Positions 15,092 to 23,676 of a DNA stretch of 36,633 nucleotides are shown piece after piece. Within the stretch, counting starts at the first letter, position 1; each line of letters begins with the position of its first letter. The notes below the pieces were generated by a model. It worked only from the letters and a program-made list of their open reading frames with translations, had not been told where the DNA came from and searched no databases. The stretch is taken from assembly GCA_016290335.1 (NCBI GenBank), contig JAEETM010000035.1:1-36633 (forward strand). The letters run 5' to 3'. This DNA is from Treponema sp. GTDB lineage: Bacteria; Spirochaetota; Spirochaetia; Treponematales; Treponemataceae. The translations under genes and the position numbers were made by a program.

Positions 15092-16735
15092 ATGCAAAAA
15101 GAAGATCAGACTCAGAATTCAGTTTTAAAAACACAGATAAAAAAGCTTCCTGCCAGCTTAAAAGGCATTCATTTTCATTTTGTAGGAATCAAGGGAACTG
15201 GAATGGCTGCCCTTATGGAAATATTTGTTCATAACGGTGCAATAATTACCGGTTCTGATGTTTCGGAGAGATTTTACACCGATGAAATACTTGAAAAACT
15301 GGGGATAAAAGCCCTTCCTTTTAGTGCAGAAAATATTACAGACAGCGTAGAGTATGTTGTTTATTCTTCTGCCTATAAGCTTGATGTAAATCCTGATTTA
15401 ATTGAAGCTACAAAACGTGGTATTCCCTGTCTGCTTTATACAGAAGCTCTCGGTGCTTATAGTGCTCGTGCTTATTCCTGCGGAATCTGTGGTGTTCACG
15501 GAAAAACTTCTACGACTGGGCTTGTAGGAACAATCCTTAAAGAAATTGATGATATTCCCAGCCAGGTGCTTGCGGGTAGTGTAATAAACTCCTTTGGCGG
15601 AACCTGTACCTATACGTCGCCTTTGGTAAATGATATGTCCTCGTTGGGCTCGACCCGGCAATCCCCGCAAAAATCCATTTTTGTTGCCGAAACCTGCGAA
15701 TACCAGCGTCATTTTATGAGCTTTTGTCCGCAGAAAATCATCCTTACTTCTGTTGAATCTGACCACGAAGATTATTATCCGACCTATGAATCAATAAGAG
15801 ATGCCTTTGTCGATTATATCTGCAAGCTGCCAATGTTCGGTGAGCTTATTTACTGTGCCGATGATGCAGGAGCGGTGGAAACTGCCTTAATTGCCTATAA
15901 CAAGCGCCCGGACTTACATCTGCTTGCCTATGGTGTGAATGCTGGTGGAGATTACGGCATTACCTTTGAAAAGGTTGAAGATGAAAAGAATCAGTTTGGA
16001 ATAAAGCTTTTTGAGGGAACTGTAGAGGCTGAAAAGTCTGGTGATAAAGCTGGTAAAGGGAAAGGCTTTTACCTTAAAATGCCCGGTCACCATGAAGTGC
16101 TTGATGCAACGGCCGCAGTAGCTCTTGTCTGCCAGCTTTTGCGTTATTTTGGCAAACATCCTTCTGAATATGTCGAAAAAATTGCACAAGGTTTGGCTAA
16201 TTTTTCTGGTGGTAAGCGTCGCAGTGAAATTGTAAAGCATTTTAAAACAAAATCTGGCAAGGATGTTATAGTAATTGACGATTATGGCCACCATCCAACT
16301 GCCGTAAAAACAACTCTGGAAGGTTACAGACAGTTTTATAAGGGGCGTAAGTTAATTGTTGATTTTATGAGCCACACCTATAGCCGTACGCAAGCCCTTT
16401 TGAAGGAGTTCGCACGCAGTACCGCAGCTGCTGACATCATCATTTTGAATAAAATCTACAGTTCTGCCCGCGAAAATGCCGCAGATTTTAATATTACCGG
16501 CCGCACTTTGTTCGACGAAACTGTAAAATATATTGATTCTGTCCCTGAAAACGAATGGAAAAATGAACAGAATAACAGAAAAAAGCCCCAGGTTTTCTAT
16601 TACGAAGAAGCCACCGAGGCCGCCGACTTTGTAAAATCAGAGCTTGAAAAACCTCTTCCACCGGAATACAGCGACGGCTATCTGTTTATAACTATGGGTG
16701 CCGGCGACAACTGGAAGCTTGGAAAAATGCTTTAA
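15092..16735 (+). CDS. murC: UDP-N-acetylmuramate--L-alanine ligase (Mur ligase)
   Basis: 547 residues of the Mur ligase family, which joins L-alanine to UDP-MurNAc using ATP at the start of the peptidoglycan stem. The Rossmann start HFHFVGIKGTGMAALMEIF (27-45), the ATP loop GVHGKTSTTG (134-143), the FVAETCEY block (197-204) and the C-terminal domain with DDYGHHPTAVKTTLE are present. It is longer than typical MurC (about 460-490 residues). Residues 182-191 (MSSLGSTRQS) are encoded by a copy of the dispersed palindromic repeat, inserted in frame just before FVAETCEY. A second insertion-like stretch lies around 305-330. Mpl, the recycling ligase, is an alternative, but no separate murC is in view. 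Confidence 0.85.
   Translation: MQKEDQTQNSVLKTQIKKLPASLKGIHFHFVGIKGTGMAALMEIFVHNGAIITGSDVSERFYTDEILEKLGIKALPFSAENITDSVEYVVYSSAYKLDVNPDLIEATKRGIPCLLYTEALGAYSARAYSCGICGVHGKTSTTGLVGTILKEIDDIPSQVLAGSVINSFGGTCTYTSPLVNDMSSLGSTRQSPQKSIFVAETCEYQRHFMSFCPQKIILTSVESDHEDYYPTYESIRDAFVDYICKLPMFGELIYCADDAGAVETALIAYNKRPDLHLLAYGVNAGGDYGITFEKVEDEKNQFGIKLFEGTVEAEKSGDKAGKGKGFYLKMPGHHEVLDATAAVALVCQLLRYFGKHPSEYVEKIAQGLANFSGGKRRSEIVKHFKTKSGKDVIVIDDYGHHPTAVKTTLEGYRQFYKGRKLIVDFMSHTYSRTQALLKEFARSTAAADIIILNKIYSSARENAADFNITGRTLFDETVKYIDSVPENEWKNEQNNRKKPQVFYYEEATEAADFVKSELEKPLPPEYSDGYLFITMGAGDNWKLGKML
15637..15664 (+). repeat. CTTGA-type palindromic repeat inside the murC coding sequence
   Basis: Aligned without gaps to the intergenic copy at 27479-27506, 20 or more of 28 bases match, including GGGCT-GACCCG. 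The loop reads CTCGA and the stem is kept partly by G-U pairs. The reading frame passes through it without a stop. Confidence 0.65.
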
Positions 16736-16768
16736 TTTTGAAAATATTTTTTTTAAGGAAGATATAAA

Positions 16769-17644
16769 ATGATTAGTATGACAGGTTATGCTTACGAAGA
16801 GGTTTCTACAGAAAACTATCTTGTGAGCGTGGAGATAAAATCGGTTAATTCTCGCTTTTTGGATTTGACAGTAAATCTGCCGTCGTATTTGAATCCGATT
16901 GAAAGCTGGTATAGGGGGAAAATCAGCGAAAAAGTTGCCAGGGGAAAGGTTGATGTTTATATCCGCATAAAGGAGCTTCATTCTGATGCGGCAGTTACTG
17001 TAGATACTGAGCTTGCAAAAACTTATATGAATGCGTATAGACAGATTGCAACTGCTGCTGGTCTTGCGGCTGTGAATCCCGGGGCGGCACTTTATGCACT
17101 TGTGAATCAGGAAGGGGTGCTTAATTCAAATAGAACTTATGATACAGAAAAATACAAACTGCTGATTGATCCTGTTTTTGAAAAGGCGTTTGAGCGGTTT
17201 TTGAGCGATAAGGCAAGGGAAGGCGAAAGGATGAAGGCTGACCTTTTGGAAAAGCTTGCTGCTCTTGAAAAATGTGCAGCTTTCTTTAAGGAATGGCAGC
17301 CAAAAATGGAAGCTATTTTTAAGGAGCAGATTACAGCCCGTTTTAATGAGCTTCTTGGCGAGAATGCCGACCAGAACCGAATAATGAGCGAAACTGCGGC
17401 TATGCTTGTAAAATATACGATTAATGAAGAAATTGTAAGGCTTGCAAGTCATATTTCGGCAATGAAGGATGAAATAAACAATAATCCAATTCCGGGTAAA
17501 AGACTCGATTTTATCTGCCAGGAAATGAACCGCGAAATAAATACCATTGGCAGTAAAAATCAGTTTGCAGAAGTGAGTGCAATGGTTGTAAATGCAAAGG
17601 ATGCGCTGGAAAACATACGTGAGCAAAGTAAAAATGTTGAATAA
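16769..17644 (+). CDS. YicC family endoribonuclease-like protein
   Basis: 291 residues, the usual YicC/YloC length. It starts with the family hallmark MISMTGYAYEE, continues EIKSVNSRFLDLTVNLP, and ends with the conserved block GKRLDFICQEMNREINTIGSK. E. coli YicC has been reported to act in RNA decay and the family is described as endoribonucleases; its role in Treponema is unknown. The SD AAGGAAG is 9 bases before the ATG. It follows murC by 33 bases on the same strand. A heptamer repeat cluster starts in its stop codon and fills the gap to cmk. Confidence 0.92.
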   Translation: MISMTGYAYEEVSTENYLVSVEIKSVNSRFLDLTVNLPSYLNPIESWYRGKISEKVARGKVDVYIRIKELHSDAAVTVDTELAKTYMNAYRQIATAAGLAAVNPGAALYALVNQEGVLNSNRTYDTEKYKLLIDPVFEKAFERFLSDKAREGERMKADLLEKLAALEKCAAFFKEWQPKMEAIFKEQITARFNELLGENADQNRIMSETAAMLVKYTINEEIVRLASHISAMKDEINNNPIPGKRLDFICQEMNREINTIGSKNQFAEVSAMVVNAKDALENIREQSKNVE

Positions 17645-17675
17645 TTCATAATTCATAATGCATAATGCAGAATGG
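17641..17675. repeat. 7-base tandem repeat cluster, left arm
   Basis: Successive heptamers CATAATT, CATAATG, CATAATG, CAGAATG (17647-17674) follow the YicC stop codon. They are the reverse complement of the CATTATG units in the right arm, so the two can pair. Confidence 0.65.
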
Positions 17676-17702
17676 AAAATACCTAAATAATTGTGTAATA
17701 AG

Positions 17703-17765
17703 AATTGTGAGTTGTGAATCATGAATTGTAAATTGTGCATTATGCATTATGCATTGTGCATTCAT
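17703..17765. repeat. 7-base tandem repeat cluster, right arm
   Basis: Nine consecutive heptamers run without a break: AATTGTG, AGTTGTG, AATCATG, AATTGTA, AATTGTG, CATTATG, CATTATG, CATTGTG, CATTCAT. They resemble the short tandem heptamer repeats known from other bacteria. The array ends 13 bases before the cmk start. Confidence 0.75.
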
Positions 17766-17778
17766 TAAGGATAAGTGT

Positions 17779-18324
17779 ATGAAATTAATGAAAGATGTTA
17801 GAATTGCAATTAGCGGAAAATCAGGATGTGGAAATACTACTGTAAGCGGAATGCTGGCAGAAAAATTGGGTATTAAGCTCATAAATTATACCTTCCGTCA
17901 GCTGGCAGAAGAAAAAGGTATGACTCTTAAACAAGTAATTGATGCTGCCCGTGATGATGATTCCTATGATAAATATGTAGATAAACACCAGGTAGAGTTG
18001 GCACTGGAGCAGCCTTGTGTTTTGGGGAGCCGTCTTGCCATATGGATGCTTAAGGAAGCTGATTTTAAGATTTATCTTTATGCCAGTGACGATACCCGAG
18101 CCGGCCGTGTTTACAACCGTGAAGGCGGCGATTTACAGGCTATAAAAGATTTTACTGCCATGCGCGACCGCGAAGACACAGCCCGCTACAAGGAGTTCTA
18201 CGGCATAGACAACAATGACTACCAGTTTGTAGATTTGATTGTCCACACCGATGACAAGAACCCCGAACAGATTGTAGCCCTCATTCTGGAAAAGCTGGAA
18301 GAAAAGGGCTTGATTACGCGTTAA
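17779..18324 (+). CDS. cmk: Cytidylate kinase-like protein
   Basis: 181 residues counted from the ATG at 17779, which has AAGG 8 bases upstream; an earlier in-frame ATG at 17749 lies inside the heptamer repeats and is unlikely. It begins RIAISGKSGCGNTTVSGMLA, a P-loop in which the usual GKST reads GNTT, then LAEEKGMTL and a DDDSYDKYVD segment. The lid-like part includes REGGDLQAIKDFTAMRDRED. This is the compact AAA/cytidylate-kinase-like family, which phosphorylates CMP or dCMP with ATP. Replacement of the P-loop lysine by asparagine (GCGNTT) is seen in this family as annotated in many genomes, but activity should not be assumed. Confidence 0.75.
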   Translation: MKLMKDVRIAISGKSGCGNTTVSGMLAEKLGIKLINYTFRQLAEEKGMTLKQVIDAARDDDSYDKYVDKHQVELALEQPCVLGSRLAIWMLKEADFKIYLYASDDTRAGRVYNREGGDLQAIKDFTAMRDREDTARYKEFYGIDNNDYQFVDLIVHTDDKNPEQIVALILEKLEEKGLITR

Positions 18325-18328
18325 GCTT

Positions 18329-20041
18329 TTATTCCAAAACCATTATATAGCTGTAGATTTCCTGACCACCGTTGATTTCATAAATCTCTGTTCCTGGATG
18401 CTTCTGTTTAAGGTAAGTCTTAATTTCAGAGGCTTCTTCTTCTGTAGAATCAATTCCGCGGATAAAGATACAGGCTTCATGGTCAGTAAAATCAATTATA
18501 TCGATCATATTCATGGCTGCTTTTTTTCTTTCATCAGCAGAAGAAACTATTTTTTTGTCGCAGAAACCGATGTAATCACCCGGATGAAGATTAAAACCAT
18601 CCATTTGAGTAGCACGTACACAATGCGAAATACTGTAAGTTTCTACACCCTGCATAGCCTCATTCAGTCCTTCAATAATTTCCTGGGTGTTACCACTTTC
18701 TGTATCCATCATTGTAACAACGGCTAAGCCCTGGCCAATATTTTTAGTTTCAATTACATGAATCTCGGATGCCTTGTAGATTTTAGCTGCCTGCTGGGCT
18801 GCAAGAATTACGTTTCCGTTATTAGGAAGTACAAAAATTACATCGGCATTTACGCTTTCAAAGGCTTTTATAAAATCTTCAGCAGAAGGATTCATGCTCT
18901 GGCCGCCGTTTACAACAAAATCAGCCCCGTAATCCAGGAAGGTTTGCTGAATGCCGCTTCCAGATGCAGTGGCAACAAGACCATAAGGCTTGCGTTCTTC
19001 TGCTGCGGCTTTAACCTTAGTTTCAAGCTTGTCATCCTCCTCCTGCTGATTTTGCTTTTGACCAGCTGGAGCTTCACCGTCCTTGTAAATGGTGTTATGC
19101 TGCAGGGACATGTTTTCAATCTTTACAGTAAGAAACTCACCGAACTGCTGGCAGAAGGCAAGAATCTTATCAGGAGTCATTGTGTGAACGTGCAGCTTTA
19201 CAATTGTTCCGGTTTTAAATGCAACTACAGAATTGCCATTTTCATTTAAGAACTTTCTGATGATTTCAACATCAAAGTTTTTTGTGTCTGTTTTTTTGTT
19301 CTGAAGTCTGAGCATAAGCTCTGTGCAGTAACCAAACTCAAGCTCGCTGTCTTCGTTAAAGGAATCAAGATCAAGCTGTTTTGGAGCGTTTACAGGATTA
19401 TTCTGCTCACTATGAATTGCCTGAGCAGGAGCTTCTCCAGTAAGGCTTTTTTTCATTCCTTTTACAATGTAAATCAGACCGGCTCCACCAGAATCTACTA
19501 CACCAGCTTTTTTAAGTACAGGCAAAAGGTCTGGAGTACGTTCAAGAGATTCCTTTGCTTCTTTTAAGAAGGCATCAAAAAAATCCACTGGAGTTTTTGC
19601 ATTTACACTGCAGGCATAAGCTGTAGCATCCTTTGCAACTGTAAGAATTGTACCTTCTGCCGGGGTCATAACAGAGTTGTAGGCGTGTTTTACACCATTT
19701 TGAAAGGCTTCTCCAATCTGTTTTGTATCAGCAGTCTGTAAGCCTTTAAAGCCCTCAGAGATTCCATAAAAAAATTGAGAAAGAATTACACCAGAGTTGC
19801 CTCTTGCACCAAGCAGCATTCCCGAAGAAATCTTTTCTGAAACCTTTGAAAGATTTTTCTCTTCAGGGATAATAGCGTTAGTTCCGCCGGTCATTGTCAT
19901 AAGCATGTTGTCGCCAGTATCGCCGTCGGGAATTGGGAAAACGTTAAGATTATTTATCTCATCCGAGTGAATCTTAAGGTTACCGGCTCCCATCGAAATC
20001 ATTTTTGAATAAATTGCACCGTCAAAAACAACAGAACTCAT
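18329..20041 (-). CDS. fakA: Fatty acid kinase subunit FakA (DAK phosphatase family)
   Basis: 570 residues, the expected YloV/FakA length. The N-terminal DhaL-type kinase domain carries the Mg-ATP motif NVFPIPDGDTGDNMLMTM, SGMLLGARGNSGVILSQ and DSGGAGL. The C-terminal half is the FakA-specific region. In Firmicutes FakA phosphorylates fatty acids held by FakB so that exogenous fatty acids enter phospholipid synthesis. A DegV/FakB gene ends 13 bases upstream on the same strand, giving the complete two-part enzyme. A low-complexity linker (EAPAGQKQNQQEEDD) joins the halves. Its stop lies 4 bases from the convergent cmk stop with no terminator visible. Confidence 0.92.
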   Translation of the reverse strand: MSSVVFDGAIYSKMISMGAGNLKIHSDEINNLNVFPIPDGDTGDNMLMTMTGGTNAIIPEEKNLSKVSEKISSGMLLGARGNSGVILSQFFYGISEGFKGLQTADTKQIGEAFQNGVKHAYNSVMTPAEGTILTVAKDATAYACSVNAKTPVDFFDAFLKEAKESLERTPDLLPVLKKAGVVDSGGAGLIYIVKGMKKSLTGEAPAQAIHSEQNNPVNAPKQLDLDSFNEDSELEFGYCTELMLRLQNKKTDTKNFDVEIIRKFLNENGNSVVAFKTGTIVKLHVHTMTPDKILAFCQQFGEFLTVKIENMSLQHNTIYKDGEAPAGQKQNQQEEDDKLETKVKAAAEERKPYGLVATASGSGIQQTFLDYGADFVVNGGQSMNPSAEDFIKAFESVNADVIFVLPNNGNVILAAQQAAKIYKASEIHVIETKNIGQGLAVVTMMDTESGNTQEIIEGLNEAMQGVETYSISHCVRATQMDGFNLHPGDYIGFCDKKIVSSADERKKAAMNMIDIIDFTDHEACIFIRGIDSTEEEASEIKTYLKQKHPGTEIYEINGGQEIYSYIMVLE

Positions 20042-20054
20042 TCGAAAAACACTC

Positions 20055-20948
20055 CTATTCTGCTTTGTTGAATGTTACTGGCTTACCAAAGCCATAGATT
20101 GAAACTGCATCTGGTCCGATTGAAGCACCAATAATTGGTCCAATGTAACCGATGTATACATCCTTGCAAGGAATCTGCTCTTTAATCATATTTGCAAGCT
20201 GGTCAACTTCTTCCTTGCTGCAGTCTGCGTGTGTAAGATAAATTGTCTGACTTTCTGAATTAATAAGGTTTTCTTTAAGAAGGGCAACAATTTCTTTCAT
20301 TGAGTTGAGGCGGCCCTTAACTTTTTTGAAGGCTGCCTGTTCGCCGTTATAGTCGGAAACGATGATTGGTTTTACGCCCATAAGATTTCCAAAGAAGGCA
20401 GCAGAAGCTTTTACACGGCCGGCGCGGTGAAGGGCATCCAGAGAGTGGACGGTACAGAACTCGTGAACATTCTTTTTATTGTTTACAACCCAGTCTGCAA
20501 CTTCATCAACAGATTTTCCCATTGCGGCGAGCTTTGCGGCTTCCATTGCAAGCATTCCAAGACTGAAGCTTGAGTTGAGCGAGTCAATACAGATGATTTT
20601 ATTGTCTGGATAAGTTTCTTTAAGCTTGTTTGCAAGTACGCTTGCTGTATTTACTGAACCAGACTGTTTTGAAGAGCAGGCAATGTATACAATGTCCATT
20701 CCCTGGTCAAGGTATTTTGTAAATACGGTCTGGAACTCGTCAACCGGAACCTGTGTTGTGGTGATTCTTTTACCGGAACGCATAATTTCATAAAAAGCAT
20801 GAACATCTTCTGCGGTCCATTCAAGAAGGGCTGGAGAAGTTTTGCCTTCAAAAACTGTGTTCATCTTTACGTAATCAATATCATATTTTTTTAATAATTC
20901 TTCTGTTAAATCAGAGCAGGAATCTGTAATAATTTTAACTTTGTTCAT
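20055..20948 (-). CDS. fakB: DegV family fatty acid-binding protein (FakB)
   Basis: 297 residues, normal for DegV. It begins KIITDSCSDLTEEL and holds ITTTQVPVDEF, ACSSKQSGSVNTA and DSLNSSFSLGMLA, the fatty-acid carboxylate-binding region of the family. The HSLDALHRAGRVKASAAFFG segment near residue 165 is the RxG part typical of DegV. It presents a bound fatty acid to FakA for phosphorylation in the cytosol. An SD (AGGAG) precedes the ATG. Placement directly before fakA strongly supports the FakB role. Confidence 0.92.
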   Translation of the reverse strand: MNKVKIITDSCSDLTEELLKKYDIDYVKMNTVFEGKTSPALLEWTAEDVHAFYEIMRSGKRITTTQVPVDEFQTVFTKYLDQGMDIVYIACSSKQSGSVNTASVLANKLKETYPDNKIICIDSLNSSFSLGMLAMEAAKLAAMGKSVDEVADWVVNNKKNVHEFCTVHSLDALHRAGRVKASAAFFGNLMGVKPIIVSDYNGEQAAFKKVKGRLNSMKEIVALLKENLINSESQTIYLTHADCSKEEVDQLANMIKEQIPCKDVYIGYIGPIIGASIGPDAVSIYGFGKPVTFNKAE

Positions 20949-20967
20949 AAAAATCTCCTTTTATTAG

Positions 20968-21420
20968 CTATGCAGCAAGCTGCTTAATCCATCTTTTTTC
21001 TTTGAGCGAAACTTTTCCGTCTATTGCACAGATCATAAGGCAGATAATTACAATGTCGTTTTTCAATTCATCAGAGAAAAGACCAAGAATATCTACCATC
21101 TGGTTGGCAATTGTTTTAAGCTGTTTTGCTTCTTTTTTATATTCTTTAAAGGCTTTCTGACATTCTTCATAAGTAACTTCTCTGTTGAAAAAAGCCCTGA
21201 GTAAAGGAGATATAATGGCATATTCTTCTTCTGCAAGTTTTCCATCTGCAGCAATTGCACTCATTATGAAGGAAAAGAAAATAGCAGCTCCGTCAACACC
21301 ATTTTCTGCGGCAGCCTGTAGAGCAGGAAGTACATTAGTAGATTTTTCTGTAAGATAAGCTGTGTAAGAAACTACATCCATCTGCTCAAACTCTTTGCAA
21401 AGCATTTCAAACTCTTTCAT
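20968..21420 (-). CDS. TerB-like helical protein
   Basis: 150 residues, all helical. Two repeated acidic helix turns, AADGKLAEEEY (about 57-67) and AIDGKVSLKEKRWI near the end, are the pattern of the TerB/DjlA N-terminal-like metal-binding fold. No signal peptide or membrane segment is visible. It is the first gene of the TerB-fakB-fakA run (19-base gap to fakB), with SD TTGGAG 8 to 9 bases before the ATG. TerB-like domains are linked to stress and membrane-associated complexes; the role here is unknown. Confidence 0.7.
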   Translation of the reverse strand: MKEFEMLCKEFEQMDVVSYTAYLTEKSTNVLPALQAAAENGVDGAAIFFSFIMSAIAADGKLAEEEYAIISPLLRAFFNREVTYEECQKAFKEYKKEAKQLKTIANQMVDILGLFSDELKNDIVIICLMICAIDGKVSLKEKRWIKQLAA

Positions 21421-21529
21421 TTTTATACTCCAATTCTAGTATTTGATATGAAGAAAATAAGAAATTAAAGTAAACTGAAAATAAACATGGGGGAAAAAGC
21501 TTTAAGCTTTTCAATTAATCATTTCAATG

Positions 21530-21558
21530 TTTAAAAAAATATTATGATATGTTATAAT
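21530..21558 (+). promoter_or_regulatory. Candidate opp operon promoter
   Basis: TTTAAA (21530-21535), 17 bases, TATAAT (21553-21558). The start near 21565 would give a leader of about 30 bases containing AAGGA (21579-21583) before the oppB ATG at 21595. Confidence 0.5.
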
Positions 21559-21594
21559 TAAAGTTATCATAAAAAACTAAGGATTTATAAAATC

Positions 21595-22506
21595 ATGTGG
21601 AAATACATTATCAAACGCATTCTTCTTGCCTTGTTCACAATCCTTTTAATCTGCATAATCACTTTTGCCTTGATGAATGCTATTCCAGGCGGACCTTTTA
21701 ATAAGGAAAAAGCCTTGAGCGAAGCGACAATTGCCGCCCTGAATGCCCGCTACAACCTGGACAAGCCGCTTCCCGTACAATTTTTCCTGTATATGAAAAA
21801 CCTTCTGCACGGTGATTTTGGTGTAAGCCTTAAGAACGGACGCGAAATTAAAGACATAATCGGCGAATCCTTCCCGGTTTCCTGCAGGCTTGGGCTTTCT
21901 GCTGTTATAGTTGCACTCATTCTTGGCACAATTTTCGGTAGCCTTGCAGCTCTTATGCGCAACAAGTGGCCCGACCGTGTAATCATCTTTTTTTCAACGC
22001 TTTTTACTGCAGTTCCAAGCTTTGTACTTGCAACTCTTCTGCTGTTGATTTTCAGTATAAAGCTGGGCTGGATACCTGTTTGGTCCGCAGATTCCACCAA
22101 TTATCTGCTGCCGGTAATAGCATTGGCCGCTTATCCTATGGCATATACAACCCGTCTTGCAAAAACAAGCATGCTGGATGCACTTAGTCAGGATTATATC
22201 CGTACCGCCAAAGCCAAAGGTGTTTCAAAGTACAAAATCATTTTCAAGCACGCACTTCGCAATTCACTTTTGCCAATCATCACGTATGCAGGACCAGAAA
22301 TTGCCTATATCATAACCGGCTCAATGGTTGTAGAAACAGTTTTCACCGTTGGTGGAATTGGTTCAAAGTTTGTAAGCGCAATTACAAACAGAGACTACAC
22401 AATGATTATGGCAACCACAATCTTCCTTGCAACGCTTATGGTTACCGCCAACGTAATCTGCGACCTTTTGTATAAGGTTGTAGACCCGCGAATCAAATAC
22501 GAATAA
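21595..22506 (+). CDS. oppB: Oligopeptide ABC transporter permease OppB
   Basis: 303 residues with about six membrane helices. It starts MWKYIIKRILLALFTILLIC, includes the conserved AIPGGPF near residue 30, and carries the cytoplasmic EAA-like loop DYIRTAKAKGVSKYKIIFKHALRNSLLP that docks onto the ATPases. It forms the membrane pore with OppC for ATP-driven import of peptides. It is first in the oppBCDFA operon, with a 60-base gap to oppC. The second small periplasmic part and the GSMVVETVFTVGGIG end match the family. Confidence 0.95.
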   Translation: MWKYIIKRILLALFTILLICIITFALMNAIPGGPFNKEKALSEATIAALNARYNLDKPLPVQFFLYMKNLLHGDFGVSLKNGREIKDIIGESFPVSCRLGLSAVIVALILGTIFGSLAALMRNKWPDRVIIFFSTLFTAVPSFVLATLLLLIFSIKLGWIPVWSADSTNYLLPVIALAAYPMAYTTRLAKTSMLDALSQDYIRTAKAKGVSKYKIIFKHALRNSLLPIITYAGPEIAYIITGSMVVETVFTVGGIGSKFVSAITNRDYTMIMATTIFLATLMVTANVICDLLYKVVDPRIKYE

Positions 22507-22566
22507 CAAAAAATGGCAGCCTGTAAAAAATGCTGCACAGAATAGGAATATAAACAGGATATAAAA

Positions 22567-23667
22567 ATGACAAGTTTTGATGTAAATAAAACGCCCAAAA
22601 AAGCAGCCCTCAGTCTTCAGCTAAATCTGGAAAAGTTTGAAGGAAGTCTGGACCAGCAGTTTGAAAAAGCAACCGACGAAGAAAAAAGACAGCAGGATGT
22701 AATGAGCGAAAGTACAACCTTTTTTAAGGATGGTATGCGCAAGCTCTTCAAAAATCCACTCGCAGTAGCAAGTATAATCGTACTCAGTTTTATAATCATA
22801 ACAATCATAGCAGCCCCGCACATTGTTCCTTACAGCTACGAAGAAATACTTTCCGTAGAAGGCAAGCGCGATAAGGGGGCAAAAAATCTGCGACCCTTTG
22901 AATACAGCAAGGCAGAGCAGGCTTATATAGAACAGGGGAACTTCCGTTTTCCGCACATTTTTGGAACGGACGAGCAGTGCCGCGACTATTTTATAAGGGT
23001 AATTTACGGTACAAGAGTTTCACTTGTTGTAGGCTTTTTTGCGAGTCTTATAGTACTTATCATAGGAATTATTTACGGAAGTATTTCCGGTTATGCTGGC
23101 GGTAAAGTAGATTTAATAATGATGAGGATTGTCGATATTATCTATTCGCTGCCCGATATGCTTGTAATAATCCTGCTTTCGGTAGTGCTGTCGAATGTCC
23201 TGCAGTTTAAGCCGGGATCGTTCCTTGCAAGCATTGGTTCAAACATGGTTTCGCTTTTTATAGTTTTCGGACTTCTTTACTGGGTTGGAATGGCACGCCT
23301 TATCCGCGCCCAGATTCTTTCAATAAAGGAAAATGAATACATTCTTGCGGCACGCTCAATCGGTGCAAAGCCTGGACATATAATCAGAAAGCACATAATT
23401 CCAAACTGTCTTTCTGTAATCATCATTTCTACAGCGCTTCAGATTCCTTCGGCAATTTTTACAGAAAGTTATCTCAGCTTTGTAGGACTTGGTGTTCAGG
23501 CTCCTATGCCGTCACTTGGTTCCCTTGCAAACTCTGCACGCGGCGGTTTACAGAGCTATCCGTATAAACTGGTTTTCCCGGCTCTTATGATTTGTCTGAT
23601 TGTTTTGAGCCTTAATCTTTTGGGTGATGGTTTGCGCGATGCCTTTGACCCTAAGTTAAAAAAGTAG
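22567..23667 (+). CDS. oppC: Oligopeptide ABC transporter permease OppC
   Basis: 366 residues. A hydrophilic, charged N-terminal extension of about 60 residues precedes the first membrane helix (NPLAVASIIVLSFIIITII). The core has HIFGTDEQCRDYFIRVIYGTR in the periplasmic loop and the EAA-like loop EYILAARSIGAKPGHIIRKHIIPN for ATPase contact. The end GDGLRDAFDPKLKK is the family signature. OppC-type proteins often have such N-terminal extensions, so it is not abnormal. The SD before the ATG is weak. The oppD gene follows after a few bases. Confidence 0.95.
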   Translation: MTSFDVNKTPKKAALSLQLNLEKFEGSLDQQFEKATDEEKRQQDVMSESTTFFKDGMRKLFKNPLAVASIIVLSFIIITIIAAPHIVPYSYEEILSVEGKRDKGAKNLRPFEYSKAEQAYIEQGNFRFPHIFGTDEQCRDYFIRVIYGTRVSLVVGFFASLIVLIIGIIYGSISGYAGGKVDLIMMRIVDIIYSLPDMLVIILLSVVLSNVLQFKPGSFLASIGSNMVSLFIVFGLLYWVGMARLIRAQILSIKENEYILAARSIGAKPGHIIRKHIIPNCLSVIIISTALQIPSAIFTESYLSFVGLGVQAPMPSLGSLANSARGGLQSYPYKLVFPALMICLIVLSLNLLGDGLRDAFDPKLKK

Positions 23668-23676
23668 GTGGTGAAT

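Noticed and set aside
17126..17740. Long minus-strand frame of about 200 codons over yicC and the heptamer repeats
   Set aside because: It is antisense to conserved YicC, and its N-terminal part is translated heptamer repeat.
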